NCBI RefSeq assembly: GCF_024586455.1 | Contig: NW_026089623.1 | Coordinates: 18,728,236-18,792,235 of the forward strand | Direction: 5' to 3' | Origin: Bactrocera neohumeralis | Taxonomy: Eukaryota > Arthropoda > Insecta > Diptera > Tephritidae | Length of the DNA stretch: 64,000 nucleotides | Part shown: positions 1-11,035 of the stretch, piece after piece | Numbering within the stretch: position 1 is the stretch's first letter | How the letters are laid out: each line of letters opens with the position of its first letter | Notes under the pieces: model-generated | The model's input: only the letters and a program-made list of their open reading frames with translations | The model's database searches: none | What the model was told of the DNA's origin: nothing | Made by a program: the position numbers and the translations under genes

Positions 1-607
1 GATCTTCAACCAATATCAAAGCAGAATTATACATTTGTAATGTATATAGCAAGTCTGCGTCCGATGCTCGATTACGCGCCAAAATTAATAAGTCCTCGGT
101 CATGCAGTCTTTGTACTTATTCCACAGTTATTGCGGATTTGACGGAAGGCATGTAGATATTATTATGGCGAATAGTACGCGTATTTGTTTTGGATGAGAT
201 GTGAGTGATGCGTCATGAAGTGCGGTGTCCCAATGCATATCATCTTCTAACAAATGCATTCGCTCACATGCTTCACGATACGTCGCACACAACTGGCCGT
301 CAACAGTTTTCAAATCATCAAATGATCTTGGTCCGCGCACGTTGACTAATAGCAGACGCAAATAAAAACATTCGGCGTTGTTCGGATGGATGGTGTAAAT
401 GCGTCTTATGGCATCGGTTTTACGGACATTTGGATAACCGTCAACACGCTCCCCTTGCTTTCGTCGTTGAAATGTTTTCGATGATGGATTCCAAGTGAAA
501 TATTGTGGTATTTCGGAATATAGCAATGTTCTTGCAAATTCATCGTTTTCACACAACTCGAAAAAGGTAGTTAGTGTTGTCCCCGGTGGTCGGGCTAGAG
601 TATGCAT
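1..607 (-). pseudogene. Helitron RepHel helicase segment, 3' end off the window
   Basis: Reads on the minus strand as the linker and early helicase part of a Helitron RepHel protein. Recognisable blocks in order are TLTTFFELCENDEFARTLLY, QRRKQGERVDGYPNV, IYTIHPNNAECFYLRLLL, VRGPRSFDDLKTV and REACERMHLLEDDMHWD. In intact elements RepHel drives rolling-circle transposition, and this segment lies between the HUH Rep domain and the PIF1-type helicase core. An in-frame TAA at 128-130 follows SNPQ; past it the same frame continues as LWNKYKDCMTEDLLILAR to the window edge, so one nonsense codon separates two homologous stretches. Similarity begins near 600; the Rep part is missing. Family call is firm; non-functionality is inferred from the stop and truncation. 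Confidence 0.88.
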
Positions 608-1009
608 ATTTGAAGTACATAAATAAAAATGGAAAAATTAACCTAAAACTACATCTTAAACTATGTATTTTACCCACACACGCATATGCAATAAGACCCA
701 CCAACAGTGTATTTGCGAACCGCATGGAAGCACTTACGAAACAATACCCTGCCAACATTTTCTATCGCAAAAGTCACTTATAAGTGACTTCAAGAAGTTA
801 CAATTCAACGTCTGCGATACATTTTTTTCATCGTAGAAGTCACTTTCTTATTGAGAAGTTGTTCCCCGCGGACGTTACTTTCAGAAGTTACGTATTAGTG
901 CCTTGTGGAAATTACGTATTAGTGACTTGTGGAAGTTAAAATTTTCGTTTTGAAATTTTTTATATTTATTATTAAATGTATTACAAAAAAAAATAAATAA
1001 TTAATTCAT

Positions 1010-1387
1010 GTGAATATTAGAAATACGATTTTTTTAACTTTTCAGTTCATTAATTGTTTGTTTGTTTTTTTTTTGTACTCTATCTCGGGCGTGAAGTATG
1101 TGCTGTTGACACACTTTATTTATATCCATATCGGTCGAGTTCGAATATTTGGAATAACAGGCATCTATAGGAAAATAGAATTAATTGATTTCTTTATAGT
1201 TATAGTTTTATGTGAAATATTACTTTTTATTAGTGCAAATGTTGTAAAGCGTTGGATACTGGGTTTGCCATTTGTTCCAAGCCAAGTTAAATTAAAGGCC
1301 ATAGCATCCGACATAATGGATTTCAATGCCATTCTTAGGAATGAAGGGAAATCCTTTCCTCCAACTCTATATATGATATTTTTCTAA
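1010..1387 (+). CDS. hypothetical 125-aa ORF inside the TIR element
   Basis: Open frame of 125 codons inside the 747-2114 element. The first half is hydrophobic and AT-driven, with stretches such as FINCLFVFFLYSI and FFIVIVLCEILLFI that could be membrane segments or merely reflect composition. The C-terminal third (KLKAIASDIMDFNAILRNEG then KSFPPTLYM) has a more ordinary protein composition. I do not recognise it. It ends just before the minus-strand coding relic of the same element, so it may belong to a second convergent gene, or be chance. No splice or promoter signal decides the matter. Confidence 0.25.
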   Translation: MNIRNTIFLTFQFINCLFVFFLYSISGVKYVLLTHFIYIHIGRVRIFGITGIYRKIELIDFFIVIVLCEILLFISANVVKRWILGLPFVPSQVKLKAIASDIMDFNAILRNEGKSFPPTLYMIFF

Positions 1388-1434
1388 AATTAAATATGTT
1401 CCAAATATACAAATTTATTCATAATTGTGGGCAT

Positions 1435-1716
1435 TTAGTATAAGAAAATCGACCTACCAGCTGAGATTTTGTCGTTCAACAGCAGCTTCGTGTCAAAATC
1501 AATAAGGTCCTTGACATCCATGAAATGCAAGGAGGGTATTAGATCCTATATCCTTCTCACGCATATTTCTTTGCTGCTTGACTTCAGTTTTTAACGCAAC
1601 GACTTCTTCCGTCAAAGTTTTTATTATTTTTGTATTAGTTATGTAATATTGCATATTAATTTATATGCTTCTCTTTTATTTTCCAATTTAAAAGCCTTTG
1701 CTGACAATTCACTCAT
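1435..1716 (-). pseudogene. accessory-ORF relic: short coiled coil plus DUF4806-like tail
   Basis: Minus-strand reading starts MSELSAKAFKLENKREAYKL, shifts frame near 1640, continues ITNTKIIKTLTEEVVALKTE with heptad-like spacing, and after another shift reads HFMDVKDLIDFDTKLLLND. The last block resembles the start of DUF4806 domains, small C-terminal modules found in insect proteins and in some transposons; that link is from memory and tentative. Its start faces the right terminus of the 747-2114 element, as expected if the right end carries the promoter. At least two frameshifts make it a pseudogene. Confidence 0.4.
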
Positions 1717-2114
1717 TTTAATTATATTTTCAATAATATTTCAAATTAAAACACCACGAAACAAATAATTTTCTAGTTCCAAAAACAATATCGCACTTTA
1801 GCACTGACCACAAGCTGCAGAAGACACAAAACCAATGAACCAGATGTCAACAACTTATTTTTCTATTCTGTTGTTTTCATCTAATTTCATTTTGCAGTCG
1901 CTGCGACTTCAACGTCGGTGATCGCGTTCATTGTTTATCTTTTGCATACACGGGACAACAATCTTTAATTTAACGTCTGGAAGTGACTTAAAAGTGACGC
2001 ATTTGGCGTTTGACACGTGAACGCGACAACTATCTTTATTTTAACGTACGGAAGTGACTAAAGCGTGACGTATTTGGCGTTGGCGATAAAAGACACTTCC
2101 AAATGTTGGCAGGG

Positions 2115-2450
2115 TAACAATACTCACTTGCTTTGTGTGTGTTGCACGGTCAGCAAAAAAACACAAAATCGGTTCGAATAAATGTAGCAAATCGATGGAA
2201 TTAAATCTGGAAAAAACACACAATGTTGAAACACTTTTTTTACACACACCGCGCATTTTCAAGCGACAATCGAACCGCATGGCATCACATATGAAACAAC
2301 AACAATACTCACTTGCTTTGTGTTGTACGCAGAATGTTAATCACGTTGAAATCTGATAAAAATACACACACTGTTGAAACATCTTTTTTGATACACTCAG
2401 TGCATTCGGAACACTTACGTTCTGTATGTCTTGTTAGCTTGACAGTCATC
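2115..2450. repeat. diverged tandem repeat, period about 190 bp, interrupted by the TIR element
   Basis: The blocks caatactcacttgctttgtg, cgaaccgcatgg, tgttgaaaca and cttttttt-acacac recur about 190 bp apart (near 2119 and 2311, with a further cgaaccgcatgg near 720 left of the 747-2114 element). The array therefore predates that insertion. No coding content is visible. Its main value is as an empty-site reference for the neighbouring transposon. Confidence 0.6.
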
Positions 2451-2502
2451 CATAAAAAGAACGAATGACAGGTAAAAACGATCACCATGCGATGCCAATG
2501 TT

Positions 2503-3537
2503 TTTTATACTCTCGCAACAATGTTGCTAAGGAGAGTATTATAGTTTTGTTCACATAACGGTTGTTTGTAAGTCCTAAAACTAAAAGAGTCAGATATAGG
2601 GTTATATATACCAAAGTGATCAGGGTGACGAGTAGAGTCGAAATCCGGATGTCTGTCTGTCCGTCCGTCCGTCTGTCCGTCCGGCTGTCCGTCCGTCCGT
2701 GCAAGCTGTAACTTGAGTACAAATTGAGATATCACGATGGTACACGTATTTCTTGGCTTCATAAGAAGGTGAAGTTCGAAGATGGGCACAATCGGCCAAC
2801 TGCCACGCCCACAAAATGGCGAAAACCGAAAACCTATAAAGTATCATAACTAAGCCATAAATAAAGATATTAAAGTGAAATTTGACAAAAAGGATCGCAA
2901 TAAGAAGGGGCATATTTGGACGTAATTTTTTTGGAAAAGTGGGCGTGGCCCCGCCCCTACTAAGTTTTTTGTACATATCTCGGAAACTACTATAGCTATG
3001 TCAACCAAACTCTATAGAGTCGTTTCCTTCAGGCATTTCCATATACAGTTCAAAAATGGAAGAAATCGGATAATAACCACGCCCACCTCCTATACAAAGG
3101 TTATGTTGAAAATCACTAAAAGTGCCTTAACCGACTAACAAAAAACGTCAGAAACACTAAATTTTACAGAAGAAATGGCAGAATGAAGCTGCACCCAGGA
3201 TTTTTTTAAAAATTGAAAATGGGCGGGGCTCGCCCACTTATGGACCAAAAACCATATCTCAGGAACTACTAAACCGATTTCAATGAAATTCGGTATATAA
3301 TATTTTCTTAACACCCTGATGACATGTACGAAATATAAGTGAAATCGGTTCACAACCACGCCTTCTTCCAATATAACGCTATTTTGAATTCCATCTGATG
3401 CCTTCTCTGTATAATATATGCATTAGGAACCAACGATGATAGCGGAATAAAACTTTACAAAAATACGGTATTTGAAAAATATGTAAATGACGTATAATGA
3501 AATCTCGATTATCACTTTATCATGCGAGAGTATAAAA
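2503..3537 (+). repeat. about 1.03-kb dispersed repeat bounded by 15-bp inverted repeats
   Basis: TTTTATACTCTCGCA at 2503-2517 is an exact inverted repeat of TGCGAGAGTATAAAA at 3523-3537. Between them lie a (GTCC/GTCT)n tract (about 2652-2700) and several GCCACGCCCAC blocks, typical in my recollection of a high-copy dipteran intergenic repeat. Just outside the right end, GTTCGGtgacacCCGAAC (3540-3557) forms a hairpin. Other pieces of the family lie at 9765-9925 and 38585-38660. ORFs called through the (GTCC)n tract are repeat translation, not genes. I cannot say whether this is a DNA transposon or a retroelement LTR derivative. Confidence 0.75.
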
Positions 3538-3559
3538 TGTTCGGTGACACCCGAACTTG

Positions 3560-3752
3560 TTATTAATTGTAAACATCCGCCAGTTGTTGTTTTTTTTTTT
3601 TGCAAAACGTGCAATGATACAGACATTGAATTTCTCATGTGCACCCTCTAAACAGACCCCAATCACCCCTGAAAATTTCATTGAAATCGGGCAAGCCGTC
3701 TAGGAGGAGTATGCGAACAGGAAGTTTTGCCACTTAATTTTATATATATAGA
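3560..3752 (-). repeat. possible Helitron 5' terminus fragment
   Basis: On the minus strand this stretch starts TCTATATATATAAAATTAAG directly after an A, matching the TC start and AT-rich lead of the better-supported Helitron ends at 37968, 53014 and 54245. It continues with sequence like gaaatcgggcaagccgtctag. It stops against the dispersed repeat that ends near 3557 and no CTAG-hairpin 3' end was found, so only a 5' terminal scrap is claimed. Confidence 0.4.
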
Positions 3753-4018
3753 TATTTGAAGAATACATCTATTTTTATTTAATTTATTACAAGTAGTTTT
3801 GTTGAGTATTGTATATATTATATGGGTAAAAATAGGCATCCTGGGAAACCGAACACCCAAAAAATATCGGGAACGCGCCTATATTGCAACCTCTTTACTA
3901 TTTTTAAGTCCATTTATTTAAATCTGTGTGCCGAAAAATCAACTAATTCGATCAGGTGATCTCAGCTGTTGACGACCATATGATTCTTTTGTTACTTGTA
4001 TGTTTCTACAATGCAAAA
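3753..4018. other. AT-rich spacer, nothing recognised
   Basis: No coding signal, terminal repeat or RNA gene was seen. The sequence runs into the left arm of the inverted duplication. Confidence 0.5.
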
Positions 4019-5613
4019 GAGCGAGGCGAAAGCTCAGCCAGAGAACTTAAAGATATAGAGAAGGTGCAAATTGAATTCTATATGATGTTCGATTGGACAG
4101 CTAACAGAGCTTATAGAATTGTAGTACGGAATTCACCATTCGCGCTGCTATTTAACAGAAATGAGCACGTTCAAAGGCAGAAATATGTATATGTAAAACG
4201 AATGAATTCATGCGAGAATGAATAAAGAGAAATGGTTTGAAGAAAAATATACAAAGTCACACAGAGAATGTAAAAAAGCATTCTCTGAGTCACTTATGCG
4301 TGACCTTGTATCATATGAACCATTTTTTTCAGAAAAAATTTAATTTTTTTACAAAATCGTGAAAAATTAGGTAAAAAATAATTTAATTATATTTTTTAAT
4401 TTTTAAATTATAATATTTCAGAAAAGTTATATTTATTTCGAATATTACAAAATGAAGATGTGCCAAATGAACTGAAATGTGCTCATATAAACACGTCATT
4501 CCTTTCATTTCTTCAAAAAAAAATTAATGACCTTCACATATGCATACTCCCATTATGTCTATATAATATCTACATTCGTACCAATTCTATGGCATACGCA
4601 CGTAAGCTATAGAAGCATAATACATACATATGCAGATACTTACAAATATTCATACGCCTGTGAAAAATTAGAGCTAAGTCGCTAAAAACACAAAGCTCAA
4701 AACATCAAATGTATGTATATGAATCCCTTGTCTATCACAACCATACCAACATAAATATGACTTCAGACAAACAAAGAAACACGTGTACTCGTATGTGTAT
4801 GTGGCTACAAGAAGTTTTAAAATATGAATGAAGCAAACACAGCAACAACATACGTATCAACACATCTTCCCGCAGAAGCGTCGCTGGCCATAAACTATTT
4901 CTCATCACCATGGCAAAACTGCTTAGAAGAAATGTTGCAACAGTGCCGACAGCTCAACAAAAATGACAAAAGAATGAAAAATTCATATTTTACAATTTAT
5001 TCTCATGGGAGAATAAAAGGCAAAAATTAAAAATAAATTCTGTCGAGATTCGAACCCGTGTACTCATCTTGACTTTTCAAGCGCTTACCACCAACACCAC
5101 CATAGACACTTGGATTGCGTAGTCCTAATTATGGCGTAGCGCCTAATAGTTGCCTCAATTTGACATTTTGTGGACCTTGGTCGCACACTATTGTCTTAAT
5201 TGTAAGCCCGATTTCTTCCGAGGCATTTATATTGAGTATCATCATGGGCATGTATACATATATTTATGTCTCTTCATATTCTTGGGTATGTGAGACAGAG
5301 AACATAAAACAATGTCTTTATGTTCTCTGTGTGAGAAGTGTGTTTTGTACACATTTTTCGCTGTTAAAAGTGGAATATCAAAGAACTTATTTTCCTTCAA
5401 TATTCTCTGCTTGGGCATATATATACATATGCCATGTCTTTGAGTATGTGAGAGAACTGTTAAAAATGTTAACATTTCACATCGTGAATTCTGTGGTTGT
5501 GAGGTGAATTCCGTACTACAATTCTATAAAATGTTCAACATCGAACCTGCACCTTCTCTACATCTTTAAGTTCTCTGGCTCAGCGCTTCCTCCCTCACCT
5601 CGCACCGCCCAAC
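4019..5613. mobile_element. long inverted duplication, foldback-like, arms about 110 bp and more
   Basis: The left arm (about 4019-4141) carries AGCCAGAGAACTTAAAGAT, AGAGAAGGTGCA and AGAATTGTAGTACGGAATTC; the reverse complement of about 5499-5613 carries the same blocks in the same order. Further inward each side has a related hairpin: CAGAGAATG/CATTCTCTG at about 4263-4288 and a 13-bp CAGAGAACATAAA stem at about 5297-5330. Similarity between arms then fades, and the middle holds a tRNA-like relic. This fits a foldback transposon or a large inverted repeat of an older unit. No clean TSD was found, so the boundaries are approximate. Confidence 0.6.
5038..5108 (-). other. tRNA-like relic with B-box, possibly SINE-derived
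   Basis: The minus strand reads GTGTCTATGGTGGTGTTGG, then GTGGTAAGCGCTTG, and ends ACGGGTTCGAATCTCGACA. GGTTCGAATCT matches the Pol III B-box and TTCGAAT is a good T-loop. TGTC at the start pairs with GACA at the end. The acceptor stem has two mismatches and the anticodon arm would have a loop of only four bases, so a functional tRNA is unlikely. T-rich sequence follows, as in tRNA-derived SINEs. Confidence 0.3.
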
Positions 5614-5779
5614 TCCGCCAATCACTGACATTCCGCCCGGGCAGTATAAACAGGTTTGTGCAGTGTTGAACTACCTACGTATTTTACATATCAAAACGAT
5701 TACTAACAACTTATTGTTGTTAATGGATAAATAGATAATAAAACAAAGTACCAGTTCCGGGAGCAGCACAAGTAAAAAT

Positions 5780-7640
5780 TTGAACGATAGTGAGTTAGTA
5801 CGGCCAAGTACAGGTTCTGATATTGATTCCAACAAACGGGTCCACGATAATGAAATAAATGAATCTTCGAAAAAGAAAAAGGGGTCATGGACCCGACAAT
5901 ATATTCAAGATTACATTAAATTCGGCTTTATGGAGGGTACAGATCACAAACCACTATGTGACATTTGCAGTGTCGAACTATCGAACGAATCAATGAAACC
6001 TTCAAAGTTGCAGCGGTATTTGGAACTGAAACATCCTGAATACAAAGAAAAGCCAAAAGAGTTCTTCGTAAATAGGAAGAGAGAGTTAAACAATAGGAAA
6101 AAAAATATGGAGTATATTTTTTCACAAGGAACTCAAACTCATAATCCTCATAGTCCTGGCTTCTTATGAAATTTCACAATTACATAATTGCAAAGTCCGG
6201 CTATCCACATGTTGTTGGTGAGAACTTAATATTTCCGTCGCTAAAAATTGTATCATCTCAATTGTTCGAGAAAAAGCAGCAGAGCCAAATAAGTCAGTTA
6301 GCGTTATCAAATAACACGGTAAAGCGTATGATTTTGGATATAGCAGATGACATCGAAAATACAGTCGTAAGCCATCTGAAATTATGTCATTATTTTTCCT
6401 TACAAGTCGATGAAAGTACAGACATTTCCGATAATACCAATCTGATATGTTTTGTACGATATGATTATGATAATACTATTTATAAAGAGTTTTTGTTCTG
6501 TAAATCTTTGCCAACACGAACGACCTCCGAAGAAATATTTAACTTGATTAGTGATTATATCAACAAAAATAACATTGAAAGGAAGATGTGTGTGGGATTC
6601 AGTAGTGATTGCGCACGAGCAATGTCAAGCATTTGTACTGGACTTTATCCAAGGATAAAAGCCAAAGCTCCGGAATGTGTATGGACGCACTGTAGCATTC
6701 ATAGGGAAGCATTAGCCGTCAAAAAAATGCCCTTACCCTTGACTGCAACGATGCAAGAGTGTGTGAAGTTCATTAACTTCATAAAATCTCGTCCACTTAT
6801 TTCAAGATTGTTCTCTGTTTTGTGCAAAAAAATGGGAAGTGATCACGAACATCTTTTTTTACACTGTAAGGGGCGATGGGTGTCAAGAGGTAATGTCTTA
6901 AAAAGGCAACATCCCCCAACACCTAGAGATGTAATATTTGAATTCAAGGACAGATTTCACGATGTTAACTGGTTGGTAAAAGTGGCTTCCATATCTGATA
7001 TTTTTGAATTTTTAAATAATCTAAACATGGCATTGCAAGGTAACAATGTAACAATATTTAAAGTGCAAGACAAAGTGGAAGCTGCAAGAAAAAAGCTTAT
7101 AGTGTGGTTACAACGCGCGGAGACAGGGAACTTTAAAGCATTTAGTAATTTATGTGAAATAGAAAAAGAGTATAACATTACTGCATTGCCACAAGACATC
7201 TTAACTCAATTTAAAGAACATTTATTAGAGCTGGAGAGGAATATTCAAGAATATTTTCCTCCAATCGATGGCAACAAAGCTTGGATAAGAAACCCATTTA
7301 CATTCAAGTTAGATTCCGAAACAAATTTCCCAGATTCAGATGTCAATTCGTTGATTGAACTGTCAACTGATACAGCACTCAAGGATACATTTGACACAAG
7401 ACAATTGATTGATTTTTGGTAATCTTGTCGTCAAGAATATACAATACTAACTCATCAAGCAATGATTTTTTTAATGCCTTTTGTGACCACTTACAAATGT
7501 GAAGCTGGGTTTTCAGCACTAGTTACCCTAAAAAATAAATATCGAAACAGACTGGAAGTGGAACCCGATCTCAGAATAAAACTTTCAGCAATTTCAGCAA
7601 ACTTGAACTATATAATTAAAAATAAGCAAAAGTTACATAC
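5780..7640 (+). pseudogene. hAT transposase, ZBED5/SCAND3-like, nearly intact
   Basis: The N-terminus has a BED-type finger (WTRQYIQDYIKFGF, then CDIC, then KLQRYLELKHPEY) in which the usual first His of the HxxxxH pair is Tyr. Past a frameshifted patch near 6140-6190, the RNase H-like core follows with the hAT acidic residues: LQVDESTDISDN, GFSSDCARAMS, then THCSIHREALA. The C-terminal dimerisation block reads FVTTYKCEAGFSALVTLKNK and holds the last catalytic Glu. An in-frame TAA at 7420-7422 (after LIDFW) splits the core from that block, though both stay in one frame. hAT transposases cut and paste DNA and leave 8-bp TSDs. No convincing TIR or TSD was found around this copy. Confidence 0.9.
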
Positions 7641-7847
7641 TTCGCACAAAAAAGTGAGTACCAAAGATACCTGGCTAAATGAGTTAAGCTTCCCGCCCTC
7701 ACGCGCCACTACATCACACAACACACCACTCACAAGCAACACTAGCATATTCACCACATTTGAAGACAGTAGTTTCTCCACACACCATCCCCCATATTGG
7801 AAGCAGCAAAAAACAACACACACAGACAACTACACGCAGCTACTAAT

Positions 7848-8940
7848 TCAGCACCGCCCAACTAGCAAAAAGCTTCGTCCTGGAAGTGAACGGCCCCTTT
7901 CGACCACGACTTTCGAGCAGTCCCAAAGTTCCCTTATACCAAGTTGTTGACGAGTCCTCTTAGAGAGCAGTAGTGCAAGGCGAGTAGAAAATCGTTCGGC
8001 TGTCTGTTGTGATTGCAGCTTCTCTACGTCAAACCTTCCCTGTGTTTGTTGACGTGCGTTTTTTGCTGCACAGAGGTGGGTGCGAATATTGGTTACAATA
8101 AGATAGTGGTCCGAGTCGATGTTGGGATATCGGAGCGTACGCACATCTAGTACACTAGAGACGTGTCTTCCGTTTATCACAACATAATCGATGTCGATCA
8201 GCCTCAATCCATTTGGGATGTTTCCTCGTGGGGGCTGAATTTACCGACTGTTATGGCAAAGATACCTTCCTCTCCCACCCTGGCGTTAAAGTCGCCAAGC
8301 ACGAGTTTGACATCGTGGCGAGGGCAGCTCTCATACATGCGCTCCAAGCGCTCTTAGAAGGCATCTTTGGTCACATCGTCCCTGTCGGGGCATGGGCGCA
8401 AATCAGTGATATGTTGAAGGACTTCACTTTGATGCTTCGCTTTGGTGCGGATACGGAGTCTCTTCCCCACCGCGAATCCCTCACCGAATTTGCGCTCCTT
8501 TATATGACCACTGTAGTAAATGGCACAAGGACCTGCCTCAGTCTTCGTCCTGTTTATCGAATTTCTTGGACGGCGGTGATGTCAGCCTTCAGTCTAACGG
8601 GGACATCTACCAGCTGGGCAGCGGCACCTTTCCAGTTAAGAGATCGAACATTCCAGGTCCAAGCCCTCAAATCGTAATCCTTTTTTCGTATGCCACAGTC
8701 GTTATCAAAATCGGCGTCTCTCATCAGAAGCAGATTGTTATTTTTCTTTGGGTGTGTTTTTTACGTGACTGTTCCGAAACCCAACGCACTACCCCGAGGG
8801 ATGTTCTTTTGCTACCCAAAGGATACTTGGTCTAGGACTGGAAGTCGTGAACTACTTGTGTTATATGTAAAATAATCGTTTCTGGTCACTACCAAGTGAA
8901 TGGTAATCAGAGAACCTCCCTCACCCGTCTACACATGTCT
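7848..8940 (-). pseudogene. RTE-type LINE: 5' UTR and endonuclease domain
   Basis: Minus-strand reading: a UTR-like segment (8940 to about 8721), a likely start MRDADFDNDCGIRKKD, then an APE-type endonuclease. Recognisable blocks are LRAWTWNVRSLNWKG, KADITAVQEIR, HDVKLVLGDFNARVG, YVVINGRHVSSVLDV and IDSDHYLIV, followed by RFDVEKLQSQQTAERFSTRL. This EN type is often annotated in insects as craniofacial development protein 2-like and belongs to RTE retrotransposons. Several stops and shifts break it, and the RT domain is absent. The copy fixes the normal orientation of the UTR relative to the ORF, which matters for the inverted copy at 60043-61297. Confidence 0.82.
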
Positions 8941-9764
8941 TCATCCTCCGTATACATATACTATATATAACTCATGTACCGACTAACATATTCGGTATTA
9001 GGCTTATTAGAAAAACTAAAATAATTATATGTAGTATATAGGAGTTGTGGTAGTATCTTTCCGCTTTTATCTTCTTTCTTAATACAACTTACTAATAACA
9101 TGGCGCATGCTAAAAATCATACTTATAGAGTAAGGCAGCTGGAAGTTTGAAAGTCTTGATATTAGTTATATAGGGGGTAGGTCAAGTTTCCGGTCAAATT
9201 AAGCTATTTTAGACACAAAGATGTTATGAGTAAATCGCGCTCTGTAATTTTCATTGAGATAGCTCCCCTATTGGTTGATATATACAGTATAAAGTCATGC
9301 GGAAAATCCTTATATTAGGTAGTAGGGGCTCAGGGAAGTATTGACCTAATTCGACACAATTTTGACATACAAACAAACAATTGTCAGAGAAGGATTAGTC
9401 CAACTATAAGTACTGGGGTCCAAATATTCGGTTTTTTACCAAAAAGTGGGGGAGGCCACGCACATAATCCAATTTTCACACAGGCTCTCATTAAGCTTTC
9501 TCATGTGCCTAGAAGGTAAATTTTAATACCTCTGGAGGATTTAGTTATTGATTTATTTGTTATTAAGTAGTTTTTAACAATAATTTTATATGGGGAGTGA
9601 GCGGTTATCTTCCCATTTTATCCACTTTGACACTGTCGGTAGGTCGGGCCCACGCTTTCTTTTTCAGAAGCTTTTGGGGGTTGCACTGGTCCAATTACGC
9701 CCATCCACGAACTCGTAAGTTTTTTGTACTAAGAAACCCCTAAGGAATCAATATATTTCAATTA
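8941..9764. other. AT-rich stretch without recognised genes
   Basis: No long coding frame or terminal repeats were recognised. It may be a heavily diverged continuation of the dispersed repeat whose recognisable end lies at 9765-9925, but I cannot align it by eye. Confidence 0.4.
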
Positions 9765-9925
9765 TTACTCAAGTTACAGCTTGCAAGAACCCACGGACAG
9801 ACAGTCACCCGGAATCCTACTTTTCTCATCTCTCTGATCATTTATATATAAGCCTACATCTATCTCGCTTAGTTTTGGGAACAAAACTATTATACTCAGC
9901 AAATTGCAAGAATATAAAAATGGTG
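9765..9925 (-). repeat. second copy (end only) of the (GTCC)n dispersed repeat family
   Basis: Read on the minus strand this shows the same order as 2503-2720: a Ttgcaa-type start, AACAAAACTATTATACTC, a copy of TATAGGGTTATATATA in mutated form, GTGACTGTCTGTCCGTGGG and GCAAGCTGTAACTTGAGTAA. It is shorter and more diverged than the 2503-3537 copy. Confidence 0.65.
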
Positions 9926-11035
9926 AATAGACTGATACGATAATGTTACAGTAGAGACCAGATGGTACCAAAAATACAAGAGGACAAATGAAGCACGACC
10001 ACGGACCACAGCATATGCCATTAAACAAATAAATAACAATTTAGTGGAAATAAATAAAATGTACATTTATATTTTACTGTAATTTTGGTACCAGAAGTGG
10101 ATGTTATTACTGATAATTTTCGCAAAATGAACATGTGTGGACATGACAGTGGAGTTTACGCAAGTGAGGAACGTTCTCTGATTGCCATACACCTTTTGAG
10201 TGGCCAGACACGATTCTTCTCATATGGTAACAACAGCTTATGGCTTCCGGTCTTAGATCAAGTATGCTTTGGGTAGCCAGAGAACATCCTTTGAAGGTGA
10301 GCATAAGTGCTCCCTGAGAGCACTCGTAAGCAAATCGGTATAAGGGAACTGTGGGACGGCATTTCAAGCTCCTAACGTACAGCTGCAAACGTAAACATTG
10401 GTTTTCGGAAAAGGCAAAAGAATAGCTGCTACGATGAGGAGTGTCGTGAAGCGAAGAAGTTCGAATAGTAAATACCCGTCGGAAGGGACCGATGGATTGC
10501 CCTCCGAGCTATTCAAACACGGCGGCAAAGAACTGATAATGAGCATGCATCAGCTTCTTTGTAGAATATAGTCGAGCGAAAGAATGCCCGATGATTTGAA
10601 TTTAAGTATGTGCTCTGCCCAACCCAAGGGAGACCCTACAATCTGTGCTAACTAACGTGAGATAAGCCTCCTCAATATCGCTTATAAGGTTTTATCGAGC
10701 GTATTGTGCGAAAGACTAAAGTCCTCTGTCAACAAACTGATTGAACTTTATCAGTATGGATTTAGGCCAGGAAAATCAACAACTGACCAGATATTCACCA
10801 TGCGCCAAATCTTGGAAAAGACCCATGAAAAGACGATCGACACACTCCACCTCCTCGTCGATTCTAAAGCTGATTTTGATAGGCTGCCTTTATGCCGCTT
10901 TTTCTGAATTTGGAATCTCGCGAAATTAATACGGCTGTGTAAACTGACGTTGAGCAATAATAAAAGCTCCATCTGGATCGGGAAGGACCTCTTCGAGCCG
11001 TTCGATACCAAGCAAGGTATCAGACAAGGCTACTC

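Larger units (their letters stand above)
747..2114 (-). mobile_element. 1.37-kb TIR DNA transposon with TA TSD, superfamily unassigned
   Basis: The left end CCCTGCCAACATTT (747) is mirrored by AAATGTTGGCAGGG (ending 2114), and both ends abut TA. A paralogous empty site lies nearby: the flanks read gaaacaa-TA / TA-acaatactcac, while 2300-2320 reads gaaacaa-ca-acaatactcac, supporting a TA duplication. Subterminal sequence is full of short GTGACTT / AAGTCAC and GAAGTTA motifs; the right end also has a roughly 65-bp direct repeat (about 1950-2083). The interior holds two weak coding tracts on opposite strands. TA TSDs fit Tc1/mariner and some other superfamilies, but I see no DDE motif, so no superfamily is assigned. 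Confidence 0.8.

Noticed and set aside
1010..1387. Membrane protein gene
   Set aside because: Hydrophobicity can come from T-rich composition and the ORF sits inside a TIR element; listed only as hypothetical.
2505..2976. Overlapping minus-strand ORFs with TDGRTDGRTD repeats
   Set aside because: They are translations of the (GTCC)n tract in the dispersed repeat and show no protein motif.
5038..5108. Functional tRNA gene
   Set aside because: Good B-box, but two acceptor mismatches and a four-base anticodon loop; kept only as a tRNA-like relic.
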